A stretch of DNA of 64,000 bases, taken from NCBI RefSeq assembly GCF_000708755.2, contig NZ_JGVU02000005.1, positions 271,446-335,445 of the forward strand, read 5' to 3'. Source of the DNA: Metabacillus indicus LMG 22858. Lineage in GTDB: Bacteria; Bacillota; Bacilli; Bacillales; Bacillaceae. The position numbers were made by a program, and so were the translations under genes. Shown in pieces: positions 41,837 to 50,162 of the stretch (positions are counted from its first letter, which is position 1; each line of letters opens with the position of its first letter). The notes beneath the pieces are model-generated. The model worked only from the letters and a program-made list of their open reading frames with translations. It was not told the origin of the DNA and searched no databases.

Positions 41837-43402
41837 ATGAGGCTTTTAATCACGGAAGATGAAGAGATTGAAAGAATTGCACTAAAAAAAATCATAGAAA
41901 CAGAATTCAGGGACATTCAAATTGTCGGTCTTGCCGAAAACGGGAGAAGAGCGATTGAGCTTGCATCAGAGCACAAGCCCGACATTTTGCTCATGGATAT
42001 AAAAATGCCCGGCATCAATGGTCTTGAAGCGATCAAGGAAATCCAGAAAATCGTGCCGGACGCTAAAATCCTGATTGTATCGTCCTACGATACGTTTGAT
42101 TATGCCCAGCAGGCGCTGCGGCTCGGGGTAAAGGATTATCTGCTGAAGCCGAGCAAGCGGGAGGTCATTCTTTCTACCATTCAGAAGGTCATCGATGATA
42201 TTAAAAAAGACAGGCTCGAATCGGAACGAAAGCAGCAAACAGAAGAACGCATGCAGAAAATGATACCAATCGTAGAGGCCGACCTCGTCACACAGCTCTT
42301 ATTTGACCATGTTCACGACGTTCATCTCCATGAGTGCATGGGCCTACTGGATGTGGATCAGAAGCAGCCTTCCTATGTAGTCCTGATCCACTTTTCCCAG
42401 GATACTCTTGCCGGACGCCTTGAGCAAATGTACGGAGAGCTGAAACGGACGATCCAGCTGCACACAAAAGGCTGGGTAGGGCCGATGTCCGGCCTGCAGG
42501 TGCCGATTATTGTGTTTGCAGAAGGAGAGATTCACCAGTACCGCAGAAACGCCGTATCACTTGTACAAAAAATCCTGCATAATCTAAGCGGTGTATTTTC
42601 TGCATCTGCAGCAATCGGAATCGGCAAGGCATACCCGGCGCTAGAGCAAATCAGACAGTCGTACTACGAAGCGCTCCGTGCCTCTATATCAGCAGGTTCT
42701 AAAGCAAGATACAGCTTTTACAGCGATATCATTTCCAATGAAAAAGTTAAAGACAGGGACATGCACCGCATTGAAGAGCTGATTCTCGAGGAATTGCGGA
42801 TTGGTGAGTGGGAAGGAGTGCGCAGTCATTTTCAGGCAATGACCGCGTATTTTGAGAAATTTCAGCACCCGCTTGCTGAAGCAGAGCAAAAAGTCTATGA
42901 CACGATGACATTAATGATCCGCTACTTGGATGAAATGGGTTTTGTGATCAGAAAACCAGTCTTTTCATTCAGCGCAGCCTCTTATTTACAAATGAAAACA
43001 GAAGTGAATTTTATCCTTGAAGATGTTATTAGCCAATACAAGCGGGTGACAGAAAATCTTCAGGAGGATATCCCGAACCGCATGAAGCAGTATATCAGGA
43101 AAAACTGCCACACTGACCTGTCGCTTGAGGCAATGGCAAAGGAATTCAACCTTTCTCCGCAGTACGTGAGCAAAATCTTCAAAGAAGAGCTCGGCATCAG
43201 CTATATCGATTATCTGACAAAATGCCGGATCGAAAAAGCAAAAAAGCTAATGGAAAAAGGCTCCCGCAGCTTAAAGGAAATTGCTTTTGAGGTCGGCTAT
43301 AACGATCCGAACTACTTCAGCCGTGTCTTTAAAAAAGTATGCAAAAAATCTCCCAGCCAGTATAAGGATTCGCTGGTCTCCATCGGACAAAAAGATAAGT
43401 GA
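41837..43402 (+). CDS. YesN-type response regulator (REC + AraC HTH)
   Basis: 521 residues from ATG 41837, with AGAGGGG upstream; a GTG at 41828 overlaps the kinase stop. Receiver domain 1-125 with phospho-acceptor D54 (LLMDIKMPGINGLEA); a long central region (130-410) without a named domain; AraC-type double helix-turn-helix at about 420-515 (SLEAMAKEFNLSPQYVSKIF and SLKEIAFEVGYNDPNYFSRV). Expected to activate the XylFGH transporter 0.9 kb downstream when xylose or a related sugar is sensed. Confidence 0.9.
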   Translation: MRLLITEDEEIERIALKKIIETEFRDIQIVGLAENGRRAIELASEHKPDILLMDIKMPGINGLEAIKEIQKIVPDAKILIVSSYDTFDYAQQALRLGVKDYLLKPSKREVILSTIQKVIDDIKKDRLESERKQQTEERMQKMIPIVEADLVTQLLFDHVHDVHLHECMGLLDVDQKQPSYVVLIHFSQDTLAGRLEQMYGELKRTIQLHTKGWVGPMSGLQVPIIVFAEGEIHQYRRNAVSLVQKILHNLSGVFSASAAIGIGKAYPALEQIRQSYYEALRASISAGSKARYSFYSDIISNEKVKDRDMHRIEELILEELRIGEWEGVRSHFQAMTAYFEKFQHPLAEAEQKVYDTMTLMIRYLDEMGFVIRKPVFSFSAASYLQMKTEVNFILEDVISQYKRVTENLQEDIPNRMKQYIRKNCHTDLSLEAMAKEFNLSPQYVSKIFKEELGISYIDYLTKCRIEKAKKLMEKGSRSLKEIAFEVGYNDPNYFSRVFKKVCKKSPSQYKDSLVSIGQKDK

Positions 43403-43404
43403 TC

Positions 43405-43439
43405 GGGAGTTTCTTCTTAACGAAACTTCCTTCTTTTTT
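43405..43439 (+). terminator. Terminator after the sensor operon
   Basis: GGGAGTTTC pairs with GAAACTTCC (one wobble), then TTCTTTTTT. Confidence 0.8.
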
Positions 43440-43487
43440 GTTACACTGAAAAGAGCAATTCTTATCAATGGAATGGGAGTTATTCAA

Positions 43488-44153
43488 GTGAAAAATTTCT
43501 TAATGGCCGCTTTCGGTCTCGTCATAATAGGAAGTATTGTTTTTATTTTTGGAATGAGCATGCAGCCGGAAAAAGCAGAGCCGGAAAAACAAAAAGCTGC
43601 ACAGAAAACAGAAGAGCCTTTCGCAAATGCGAAAGAGTATTTAGAAGACCCGGACAGCTATATGGAAGAGCTGGATGAAAAGTATAAGCCTGAGCTTGAA
43701 GATGATCATCATGCAGAAGAGAAGCCGGATGATTATTACCAGAATCAAAAAAATGAAATGTTGAAGATGGATACAATCATTCTTACAAATGAAAATTACA
43801 CATCCGTCCTGGATGTTCTTGACCGTTTTCCGAAAGAATTTGAGGGGAAACAGATTGAACTGACTGGATTTGTCCACCGAGAAAAGGATTTTAAACAGAC
43901 ACAGTTTGTCGTTGCAAGAAGCGGTGACCCGTGCTGCACGGATGAGCATGACGGGTTATACGGTCTCTTTTCCGCGACAGAAAAAGCAAAGGATTTTAAA
44001 GACCGGCAGTGGGTCAGTGTATCAGGGGAGCTGAAGACAACTGTGTATTCATCCACTGAAATTCCCTATCTGCAAATTAAGAAAATCTCAAAAACAGATC
44101 CTCCTTCACAGCCATATGTTTATGAGGGAAAAGAAGAGGGTCATTCTCATTGA
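43488..44153 (+). CDS. Membrane protein with DUF1980/YcgQ-like domain
   Basis: 221 residues from GTG 43488, eight bases after GGGAG. One N-terminal membrane helix (about 5-25), a charged linker, then a domain (about 95-205) with ENYTSVLDVLDRFPKEFEGK, IELTGFVHREKDFKQTQFVV, a CC pair in SGDPCCTDEHDG and DFKDRQWVSVSGEL. This resembles the C-terminal domain of TIGR03943/YcgQ-type proteins, which normally pair with a YcgR-type permease; no such permease gene is next to it. Ends in His-rich GHSH. Function unknown; a role with metals or the transporter is speculation. Confidence 0.65.
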   Translation: MKNFLMAAFGLVIIGSIVFIFGMSMQPEKAEPEKQKAAQKTEEPFANAKEYLEDPDSYMEELDEKYKPELEDDHHAEEKPDDYYQNQKNEMLKMDTIILTNENYTSVLDVLDRFPKEFEGKQIELTGFVHREKDFKQTQFVVARSGDPCCTDEHDGLYGLFSATEKAKDFKDRQWVSVSGELKTTVYSSTEIPYLQIKKISKTDPPSQPYVYEGKEEGHSH

Positions 44154-44158
44154 CCGGG

Positions 44159-44202
44159 AAAGACTGTACCGCTGATGAACAATTGGAGGTGCAGTCTTTT
44201 TT
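44159..44202 (+). terminator. Terminator after the DUF1980-like gene
   Basis: AAGACTGTACC pairs with GGTGCAGTCTT over a 17-base loop, then TTTTT. Confidence 0.75.
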
Positions 44203-44278
44203 GGAGAGAAAAGAAAGCGGTTTCTATTATTCTGAAAATAATGCTATATATCTTAAAAAAGTACAGCAAACGCTTTAT

Positions 44279-44292
44279 TTAAAACGCTTACA
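44279..44292. promoter_or_regulatory. cre site upstream of xylF
   Basis: TTAAAACGCTTACA, 13 of 14 positions of the cre consensus. A second, weaker AAACGCTT stands 14 bp upstream (44268). No clear -35/-10 pair is visible, which fits an activator-dependent promoter under the YesN-type regulator. Confidence 0.68.
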
Positions 44293-44344
44293 AAGGTGAT
44301 AAAGTTAGTCTTGTAAGATTGATATTCCAAGGGGGAATGGGGAA

Positions 44345-45388
44345 ATGAAGAAAGGGTTAATGCTACTAATGCTGATGATGTTTGTGTTTGGGCTTACTGC
44401 CTGTGTCAGCTCCGGCTCAGAGCCAACTAAAGGGGACGGCGAAAAGGCGGGCAAAGATGATGAGCTTGTCATCGGATTCTCAATGGACACGCTTGAAGAA
44501 GAGCGCTGGCAGCGCGACCGTGATCTGTTTGTGGCAAAAGCTGAAGAGCTTGGCGCAAAAGTAAATGTTCAGTCAGCAAACGGCGACGATGCGAAACAAA
44601 TTGCACAAGCTGAAAATCTGATCAGCCAGGGTGTAGACATTCTGGTAGTGGTGCCTCATAACGCGGAGGTTGCTGCGTCCATCGTCGAAATGGCTCATCA
44701 GGAAGATGTAAAAGTCATCTCATATGACCGTCTGATCAAAAATTCAGATGTTGATCTCTATGTATCTTTTGACAATGAGCGTGTAGGGGAAATGCAGGCA
44801 ACTGCCATCACTGAGCTTGTTCCAAAAGGAAACTATGTGCTGATTGAAGGCGCGGATACAGACAACAATGCCCATCTTTTCAAAAAGGGACAAATGAACG
44901 TGCTTCAGCCTCTAATTGACAGCGGCGACATTAAAGTCGTCTACGACCAATGGACAGAAGAGTGGGATCCGGCAAATGCCCTTGCCAATATGGAAAATGC
45001 TCTTACAGCGAACAACAACAAAGTCGATGCTGTTGTAGCAGCAAATGACGGTACGGCAGGCGGTGTGATTCAGGCTCTTGCTGCACAGGGCCTTGCAGGA
45101 AAGATTCCAGTATCAGGACAGGATGCCGAGCTTGCGGCTGCACAGCGGATCGTAGAAGGCACACAGACGATGACAGTTTACAAACCTATCAACCTGATCG
45201 CAGAAACCGTTGCTGACCTTGCAGTGAAAATGGCCAATGGCGAAGAGGTTGAAACAAACGGCAAAGTCAATAATGGAAAAATCGATGTCCCTTCGCTTCT
45301 GCTTGACCCGGTAGCGGTAAATAAAGACAACATCGATGACACAATCATTAAAGACGGGTTCCATAAGAAAGAGGACGTGTACAAGTAA
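44345..45388 (+). CDS. xylF: D-xylose-binding lipoprotein XylF
   Basis: 347 residues. Signal peptide with lipobox LTAC near residue 20, so it is lipid-anchored outside the membrane. The body is close to E. coli XylF across its length: LEEERWQRDRDLFVAKAEEL, SYDRLIKNSDVDLYVSFDNE, NALTANNNKVDAVVAANDG, SGQDAELAAAQR and IIKDGFHKKE. Delivers D-xylose to XylGH. The ATG has AAGGGGGAATGGGG upstream. A strong terminator separates it from xylG, which would leave the binding protein in excess. Confidence 0.92.
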   Translation: MKKGLMLLMLMMFVFGLTACVSSGSEPTKGDGEKAGKDDELVIGFSMDTLEEERWQRDRDLFVAKAEELGAKVNVQSANGDDAKQIAQAENLISQGVDILVVVPHNAEVAASIVEMAHQEDVKVISYDRLIKNSDVDLYVSFDNERVGEMQATAITELVPKGNYVLIEGADTDNNAHLFKKGQMNVLQPLIDSGDIKVVYDQWTEEWDPANALANMENALTANNNKVDAVVAANDGTAGGVIQALAAQGLAGKIPVSGQDAELAAAQRIVEGTQTMTVYKPINLIAETVADLAVKMANGEEVETNGKVNNGKIDVPSLLLDPVAVNKDNIDDTIIKDGFHKKEDVYK

Positions 45389-45420
45389 GAGGCGCTTCTT
45401 CAGCTGTACCAACCATTGAA

Positions 45421-45454
45421 AAATGCGGAATTCTAACTAATTCCGCATTTTTTT
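45421..45454 (+). terminator. Terminator between xylF and xylG
   Basis: AAATGCGGAATT, loop, AATTCCGCATTT, then TTTT. No clear promoter follows, so xylGH expression probably relies on read-through. Confidence 0.88.
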
Positions 45455-45486
45455 CTAGACATTTTACCGAATTGGAGGGGGAAGTC

Positions 45487-47010
45487 GTGTCATCTATTCT
45501 TGAAATGACGAGTATTACGAAAGAATTTCCGGGCGTGAAGGCTCTTGATGACGTCACGTTTCAAGTGGAAAAAGGCGAAATCCATGCACTCTGCGGAGAG
45601 AACGGTGCCGGGAAATCCACACTTATGAAAGTGCTGAGCGGGCTTTATCCGTCAGGTTCTTATTCAGGCGATATAACGGTGGACGGAGAAGTGCAGTCTT
45701 TTAAAACGATTAAGGATGCAGAAAAAGCGGGCATCTCCATCATTTATCAGGAGCTCGCTCTTGTCCGGCAAATGACGGTGGCAGAAAACCTTATTCTCGG
45801 TAATGAGCCGGCAACCTTCGGCATCATTGATCAGAATAAGATGATTCAGATGTGCGAGAAATGGCTTGCCGAGGTCGGTCTGAAAGGCGTAAGCCCGGAT
45901 ACGATTACCGGAACTCTCGGCATCGGCCAGCAGCAGCTTGTCGAAATTGCAAAGGCTCTTTCAAAAAACGCCAAGATCCTGATTTTAGACGAACCGACTG
46001 CTGCACTGACTGAACAGGAAGTCAAAATTCTCCTTGCGATCTTAAAAGAATTCAGGGAGCGGGGCGTCACCTGCATCTACATCTCCCATAAGCTCGGAGA
46101 AGTGTTTGATATTGCCGATACGATTACTGTTCTCCGCGACGGAAAAACGGTCACTTCCCAGAAAGCGGCGAATCTCACGGAGGATAAAGTCATCGCTTAT
46201 ATGGTAGGTCGCGAAATCAAAGACCGTTACCCCCGGATGGCCGCAAACCCGAAAGAGACCATGCTGAAGGTTGAGGACTACACGGTGTATCATCCTGATC
46301 TGCCGGGGAAAAAAGTTATCGATTCTGTCTCATTCCAGGTGAAAAAAGGTGAAATCCTTGGAATTGCAGGGCTGATGGGATCAGGAAGAACAGAGCTTGT
46401 GATGAGCTTGTTCGGCGCTTATGCGGGCTATTCAGAAGGCAGTGTGGAGATCGACGGGAAGAATGCGAAAAACAAATCCGTCAAGCAGGCAATCGAAAAC
46501 GGACTGGCGCTCGTATCAGAGGACCGGAAAAAATTCGGCCTCGTACTGAACATGGATATTCAAAATAACGTGACGCTTCCGAGCCTGAGGCGCGTCTCAT
46601 CCCTCGGCGTCATCAACCAGAATGAAGAAATCCGCAGCGGGAATCAGTATTTAAAACAGCTGAGAATAAAAGCGCCATCTGTTGAAACGGTAACCGGCAC
46701 TCTGAGCGGGGGAAATCAGCAGAAGGTTGTTATCGGAAAATGGCTGATGACGAAGCCTAAAATTCTGATACTCGATGAACCGACCCGGGGAATTGATGTT
46801 GGCGCGAAGCTTGAAATCTATCACATTATGAACGAGCTGGTAAAAGAGGGAGTGGCCATCATCATGATTTCGTCTGAATTGCCTGAAGTGCTTGGCATGA
46901 GCCACAGAATTCTGGTGATGTCAGAAGGGAAATTCACAGGTGAATTCCATGCGGAAAATGCCACCCAGGAAAACATTATGAGAGCAGCGACAGGAGGACT
47001 TGCAGGATGA
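45487..47010 (+). CDS. xylG: D-xylose ABC transporter ATP-binding protein XylG
   Basis: 507 residues from GTG 45487, six bases after GGAGGGGG. Two fused ABC ATPase domains: first with CGENGAGKSTLMK and ILDEPTAALTEQE, second with GLMGSGRTELVMS, LSGGNQQKVVIGKWL and LDEPTRGIDVGAK. As usual in this carbohydrate uptake (CUT2) class, the second Walker A and the first signature (LGIGQQQ) deviate from consensus. It energises sugar import through XylH, which it overlaps by 4 bp. Confidence 0.93.
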   Translation: MSSILEMTSITKEFPGVKALDDVTFQVEKGEIHALCGENGAGKSTLMKVLSGLYPSGSYSGDITVDGEVQSFKTIKDAEKAGISIIYQELALVRQMTVAENLILGNEPATFGIIDQNKMIQMCEKWLAEVGLKGVSPDTITGTLGIGQQQLVEIAKALSKNAKILILDEPTAALTEQEVKILLAILKEFRERGVTCIYISHKLGEVFDIADTITVLRDGKTVTSQKAANLTEDKVIAYMVGREIKDRYPRMAANPKETMLKVEDYTVYHPDLPGKKVIDSVSFQVKKGEILGIAGLMGSGRTELVMSLFGAYAGYSEGSVEIDGKNAKNKSVKQAIENGLALVSEDRKKFGLVLNMDIQNNVTLPSLRRVSSLGVINQNEEIRSGNQYLKQLRIKAPSVETVTGTLSGGNQQKVVIGKWLMTKPKILILDEPTRGIDVGAKLEIYHIMNELVKEGVAIIMISSELPEVLGMSHRILVMSEGKFTGEFHAENATQENIMRAATGGLAG

Positions 47011-48185
47011 GCACAAATCCCGAAACCGTGAAACAGCCGGCAGTAAAAGAAAAGAAAATCAATTTGTTTACAATCGATATCCGCGCTTACTCCATGATTG
47101 GCGCCCTTCTCATCATCTGGATTCTATTTTCCGTCTTAAATGATACCTTTCTAACCCCGCGGAACTTATCCAATCTCTTTTTGCAGATGTCCGTTACATC
47201 CATTCTGGCAATTGGAATGGTCCTGATCATCGTATCCGGACAGATTGACCTCTCAGTCGGATCGCTTGTCGGACTGACCGGAGGAGTTGCAGCGATCCTG
47301 AACGTCTGGCTTGGCTTGGATACGATACCCGTTATTATTGCAACAGTGGTATTGGGTGCGCTGATCGGTCTGTGGCAGGGCTGGTGGATTGCCTACAGGG
47401 CCGTGCCTGCTTTCATCGTCACGCTCGGAGGGATGCTTATTTTCCGGGGAATACTGACCGGTATAACCGGAAGCATGACGGTAGCTCCGCTTTCACCAAG
47501 CCTCAAAATCATCGGACAGGGATATGTGACGCCTGCTGCAGGTCTTATCATGGGAGCGATTGCCTTTATCCTTGCCGTGTACTTTTTGATCAGACAAAGA
47601 AACGCGCGCATCAAGTACGGATTTGATGTTCTTTCCATGAACTGGACGCTGATTGCTTCAGTGGGCATCGGTCTTCTGATCTTTACGTTCATTTACTTGA
47701 TGAATCAGTACCAGGGAATTCCGGTTCCTTTTATCACAGTCATTATACTAGCTGTTCTTTTTCACTTTATCGCCAAAAAGACGGTATTCGGCAGACAGGT
47801 ATATGCCATTGGGGGCAATCCCGAGGCCGCTGTTCTCTCAGGCATTAACATGAAGCGCAGAATTCTCCTCGTTTTTGTTCTCGGGAACACACTTGCAGCC
47901 ATCGCAGGACTTGTCCTGACTGCCCGTGTTAACGCGGCAACTGTTGGAGCAGGGAACATGTATGAGCTCGATGCGATTGCAGCCTGCGTCATCGGGGGCA
48001 CAAGCTTGATGGGCGGAATCGGGACCATCCCAGGTGCCATCATCGGAGCGCTCGTAATGGCGAGCCTTGATAACGGCATGAGCATCATGAACATTGATGC
48101 CTACTGGCAGCTGATTGTAAAAGGAAGTATTCTGGTTCTTGCGGTTTGGTTTGATATCTACAGCCGGAATAAAAAGAAGCGCTGA
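47007..48185 (+). CDS. xylH: D-xylose ABC transporter permease XylH
   Basis: 392 residues with about 11 hydrophobic helices. Family segments: SVTSILAIGMVLIIVSGQID near the N-terminus, then FGRQVYAIGGNPEAAVLSGI, and GGTSLMGGIGTIPGAIIGAL near the C-terminus. Forms the membrane channel of the XylFGH importer. Overlaps xylG (ATGA) and is followed by a terminator. Confidence 0.93.
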   Translation: MSTNPETVKQPAVKEKKINLFTIDIRAYSMIGALLIIWILFSVLNDTFLTPRNLSNLFLQMSVTSILAIGMVLIIVSGQIDLSVGSLVGLTGGVAAILNVWLGLDTIPVIIATVVLGALIGLWQGWWIAYRAVPAFIVTLGGMLIFRGILTGITGSMTVAPLSPSLKIIGQGYVTPAAGLIMGAIAFILAVYFLIRQRNARIKYGFDVLSMNWTLIASVGIGLLIFTFIYLMNQYQGIPVPFITVIILAVLFHFIAKKTVFGRQVYAIGGNPEAAVLSGINMKRRILLVFVLGNTLAAIAGLVLTARVNAATVGAGNMYELDAIAACVIGGTSLMGGIGTIPGAIIGALVMASLDNGMSIMNIDAYWQLIVKGSILVLAVWFDIYSRNKKKR

Positions 48186-48204
48186 ATGCAGCGTTTCTTT
48201 TTTT
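48176..48204 (+). terminator. Terminator after xylH
   Basis: GAAGCGCT pairs with AGCGTTTC (one wobble), then seven T. Confidence 0.82.
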
Positions 48205-48211
48205 CGTCATA

Positions 48212-48238
48212 TAAAAAATCTGTAAGCGCTGTCGATAT
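48212..48238 (+). promoter_or_regulatory. Sigma-D promoter of the chemoreceptor gene
   Basis: TAAA, 15 bp, GTCGATAT: one mismatch from the sigma-D consensus TAAA-N15-GCCGATAT. The interval also contains TGTAAGCGCTGTCG, a 13 of 14 cre match, so catabolite control is possible but overlaps the -10. Confidence 0.78.
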
Positions 48239-48275
48239 AGTAAGTAAACCAACTTGAACACAGGGGAGAACATGT

Positions 48276-49745
48276 ATGACAGCGATTGAAAAGGTAAAAC
48301 ACGATGATTTATTGAGCAAAAACAAGTTGATGCTGTTTACGTTTGGAGCGTCCTCTTTATTTGCTCTGATTTATGTCCTGGTAACAGGTCAGATGGAGCA
48401 GGCACCGATCTATTCAGCAGAATGTGTGCTGCTGATTGGCTTTTATGTTTTGTTCCGTTATTTGAAAAGGGACAGGCTGTTTCCGTATTTCACTGTTGTG
48501 ATGATTTCTATTCTTGCATGCGCCTCGATCTTCATAACCGGCGCGAATCTTGCACTTATTACAGTCCTCTTTTTTCAGGCCGTTTTTTCAGCGGTCCCTT
48601 ACTACTCGACGGTTTTCGCAACTGGATTTGGCCTTGGCCTTGTGACCCTTTTTGTCAATGCATCGGTTCCCTCTGCAGAACAGGAAATCATAGCGGGCAG
48701 CATGGGCGCTATTATCCTGGCCTATCTTTTAACAGGGGTCCTGCTTGGCGTGCTCATCCATCTGAATAAAAAACAGTTCAAGGTTCTGCAGCAGTTCATA
48801 GCGGATGCCGAAGCTGATGCAGGCAGAAAAGAAGAGCAGAGACACAAGCTTGAACAGGCCGCTTCGCGGATTGCTGACAGTGTGTCCAAAGCGAACGAGA
48901 GAGTGCAGATGAATACACGCGCCCAGGCAGAAATGACGATTGCCATTAATGAAGTCTCTGCGGGCAGCCAGATCCAGAGCGAACAAATCAGCGAAATTGC
49001 GGAAAGTGCCCACAACAACATGCTTTCCATGAACGAGCTGAACGAGATTTCTTCCTTATTAAACGAAGACTCCAGACAGGCAAGCCGCATTGCAGATAAG
49101 AGCGGTGAAAAAGTTAGCAGGCTGATGACAGAAATGAATGAATTGAATCAAATCGTGACGGCTTTGAATACGACGTTTAAAAACCTGAACCTGAAGATTG
49201 AAGAAACCAATCAGTTCACAAACACAATCCGCCAGATAACCGAGCAGACAAACCTTCTGGCATTAAATGCATCGATCGAAGCGGCAAGAGCGGGAGAGGC
49301 CGGCAAAGGATTTTCGGTCGTTGCCCAGGAAATCCGCAAGCTTGCTGAATTAACGAATGATGCCAATAAAAAAATCACGGAAAATCTGAAACAGGTGAAT
49401 CAAACGAGCGGGGAAGCAGAAGAAAAAATGGCGGCAAGCAGCGCCAACCTGCTGACAAGCCTCGAGGCAACCCGGGAAGTCCACGAGAATTTCCAGCAGC
49501 TGAAAGAGAAATTGGCCAATATGACAGAAAGCTTCACAGGCTTTGAAGCTATCTCTGGCGACGTAGAGACAAACACGGCAAATGTCGAGCGTTCAACCAA
49601 TGAACTTGCGGCAATCATTGAGCAGGCCTCCGCAAGTATGCAGGAGATGAGTGCGACGATTGAAACCCTCAGTGATGATAATAAAAAAATCGCAGACCTT
49701 ATGAACGAAACGGCTTTAAGTGCGGAATCAATCCTAAAATCTTAA
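48276..49745 (+). CDS. Methyl-accepting chemotaxis protein without extracellular domain
   Basis: 489 residues. Six or so closely spaced membrane helices fill residues 20-160, with almost no extracellular loop, so it cannot hold a classical dCACHE/4HB ligand domain. The cytoplasmic part is a full MCP signalling domain with hairpin tip [20 protein letters not shown] and [16 protein letters not shown]. Ribosome binding site CAGGGGAG. Placed 90 bp behind xylH; a link to sugar taxis is possible, but a membrane-state or energy sensor is at least as likely. Confidence 0.92.
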   Translation: MTAIEKVKHDDLLSKNKLMLFTFGASSLFALIYVLVTGQMEQAPIYSAECVLLIGFYVLFRYLKRDRLFPYFTVVMISILACASIFITGANLALITVLFFQAVFSAVPYYSTVFATGFGLGLVTLFVNASVPSAEQEIIAGSMGAIILAYLLTGVLLGVLIHLNKKQFKVLQQFIADAEADAGRKEEQRHKLEQAASRIADSVSKANERVQMNTRAQAEMTIAINEVSAGSQIQSEQISEIAESAHNNMLSMNELNEISSLLNEDSRQASRIADKSGEKVSRLMTEMNELNQIVTALNTTFKNLNLKIEETNQFTNTIRQITEQTNLLALNASIEAARAGEAGKGFSVVAQEIRKLAELTNDANKKITENLKQVNQTSGEAEEKMAASSANLLTSLEATREVHENFQQLKEKLANMTESFTGFEAISGDVETNTANVERSTNELAAIIEQASASMQEMSATIETLSDDNKKIADLMNETALSAESILKS

Positions 49746-49753
49746 GCGCCCAT

Positions 49754-49778
49754 GTTTTGCATTTTGATAAGCGGGTAA
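49754..49778 (+). promoter_or_regulatory. Candidate sigma-B promoter for the small membrane protein
   Basis: GTTTTG, 13 bp, GGGTAA, close to the sigma-B consensus GTTTAA-N12-15-GGGTAT. It is 35 bp upstream of the ribosome binding site of the next gene. Confidence 0.55.
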
Positions 49779-49809
49779 AAGTAAGAAACACTTAAAAAAA
49801 ATGCAAAAC
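49754..49809. repeat. 12-bp inverted repeat before small membrane protein gene
   Basis: GTTTTGCATTTT (49754-49765) and AAAATGCAAAAC (49798-49809) are perfect complements separated by 32 bases. The left arm contains the candidate sigma-B -35 and the right arm ends directly at the GGAAGGAG ribosome binding site. Confidence 0.8.
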
Positions 49810-49825
49810 GGAAGGAGCATCAAGC

Positions 49826-50098
49826 ATGAGACAAAAAGCATTAATATCAGGCATTGCCATCTCGACAGTCGGAGTAGGCGTCACATCCTACCTATTAAAG
49901 GACAAAGCAAACCGTGAAAAGGTAACTGAATTCGTACAAAGCACGAAAAATAAAATTCCTTATTTCTCGCGCAAAAACACAGATTCATTCCCTGTTGAAA
50001 AAGCGGGCAACCCGGATCCGGAAGACATCGATGACAACAAAATGGTCTCAGAAGGCTCCATGTATCCCGTTCAATATTATGATGAAAAGCAAAAGTAA
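49826..50098 (+). CDS. Small membrane-anchored protein, candidate stress protein
   Basis: 90 residues. One N-terminal hydrophobic helix (about 6-24), then a basic and finally acidic, polar tail. It resembles in layout short YtxH-like or YbyB-like Bacillus general stress proteins but I do not recognise the family. GGAAGGAG ribosome binding site. A sigma-B type promoter and an inverted repeat lie directly upstream; a terminator follows. Confidence 0.75.
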   Translation: MRQKALISGIAISTVGVGVTSYLLKDKANREKVTEFVQSTKNKIPYFSRKNTDSFPVEKAGNPDPEDIDDNKMVSEGSMYPVQYYDEKQK

Positions 50099-50126
50099 TG
50101 AAAACCGGCTTCGGCCGGTTTTTTGT
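50099..50126 (+). terminator. Terminator after the small membrane protein gene
   Basis: AAAACCGGC, TTC, GGCCGGTTTTTT: stem and T-run. Confidence 0.85.
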
Positions 50127-50135
50127 TTTTCTCCA

Positions 50136-50162
50136 ACAAAAAAGGAAAAGCCGCAGCTTTCC
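50136..50162 (-). terminator. Terminator of the FAD oxidoreductase gene
   Basis: On the minus strand a short stem, GGAAAGC with GCTTTTCC, followed by TTTTTT, directly after the stop codon. Confidence 0.7.

Noticed and set aside
48221..48234. cre site as the main control of the chemoreceptor gene
   Set aside because: The match is good (13 of 14), but the same bases form the spacer and -10 of a better sigma-D promoter, so I treat it as uncertain overlap.
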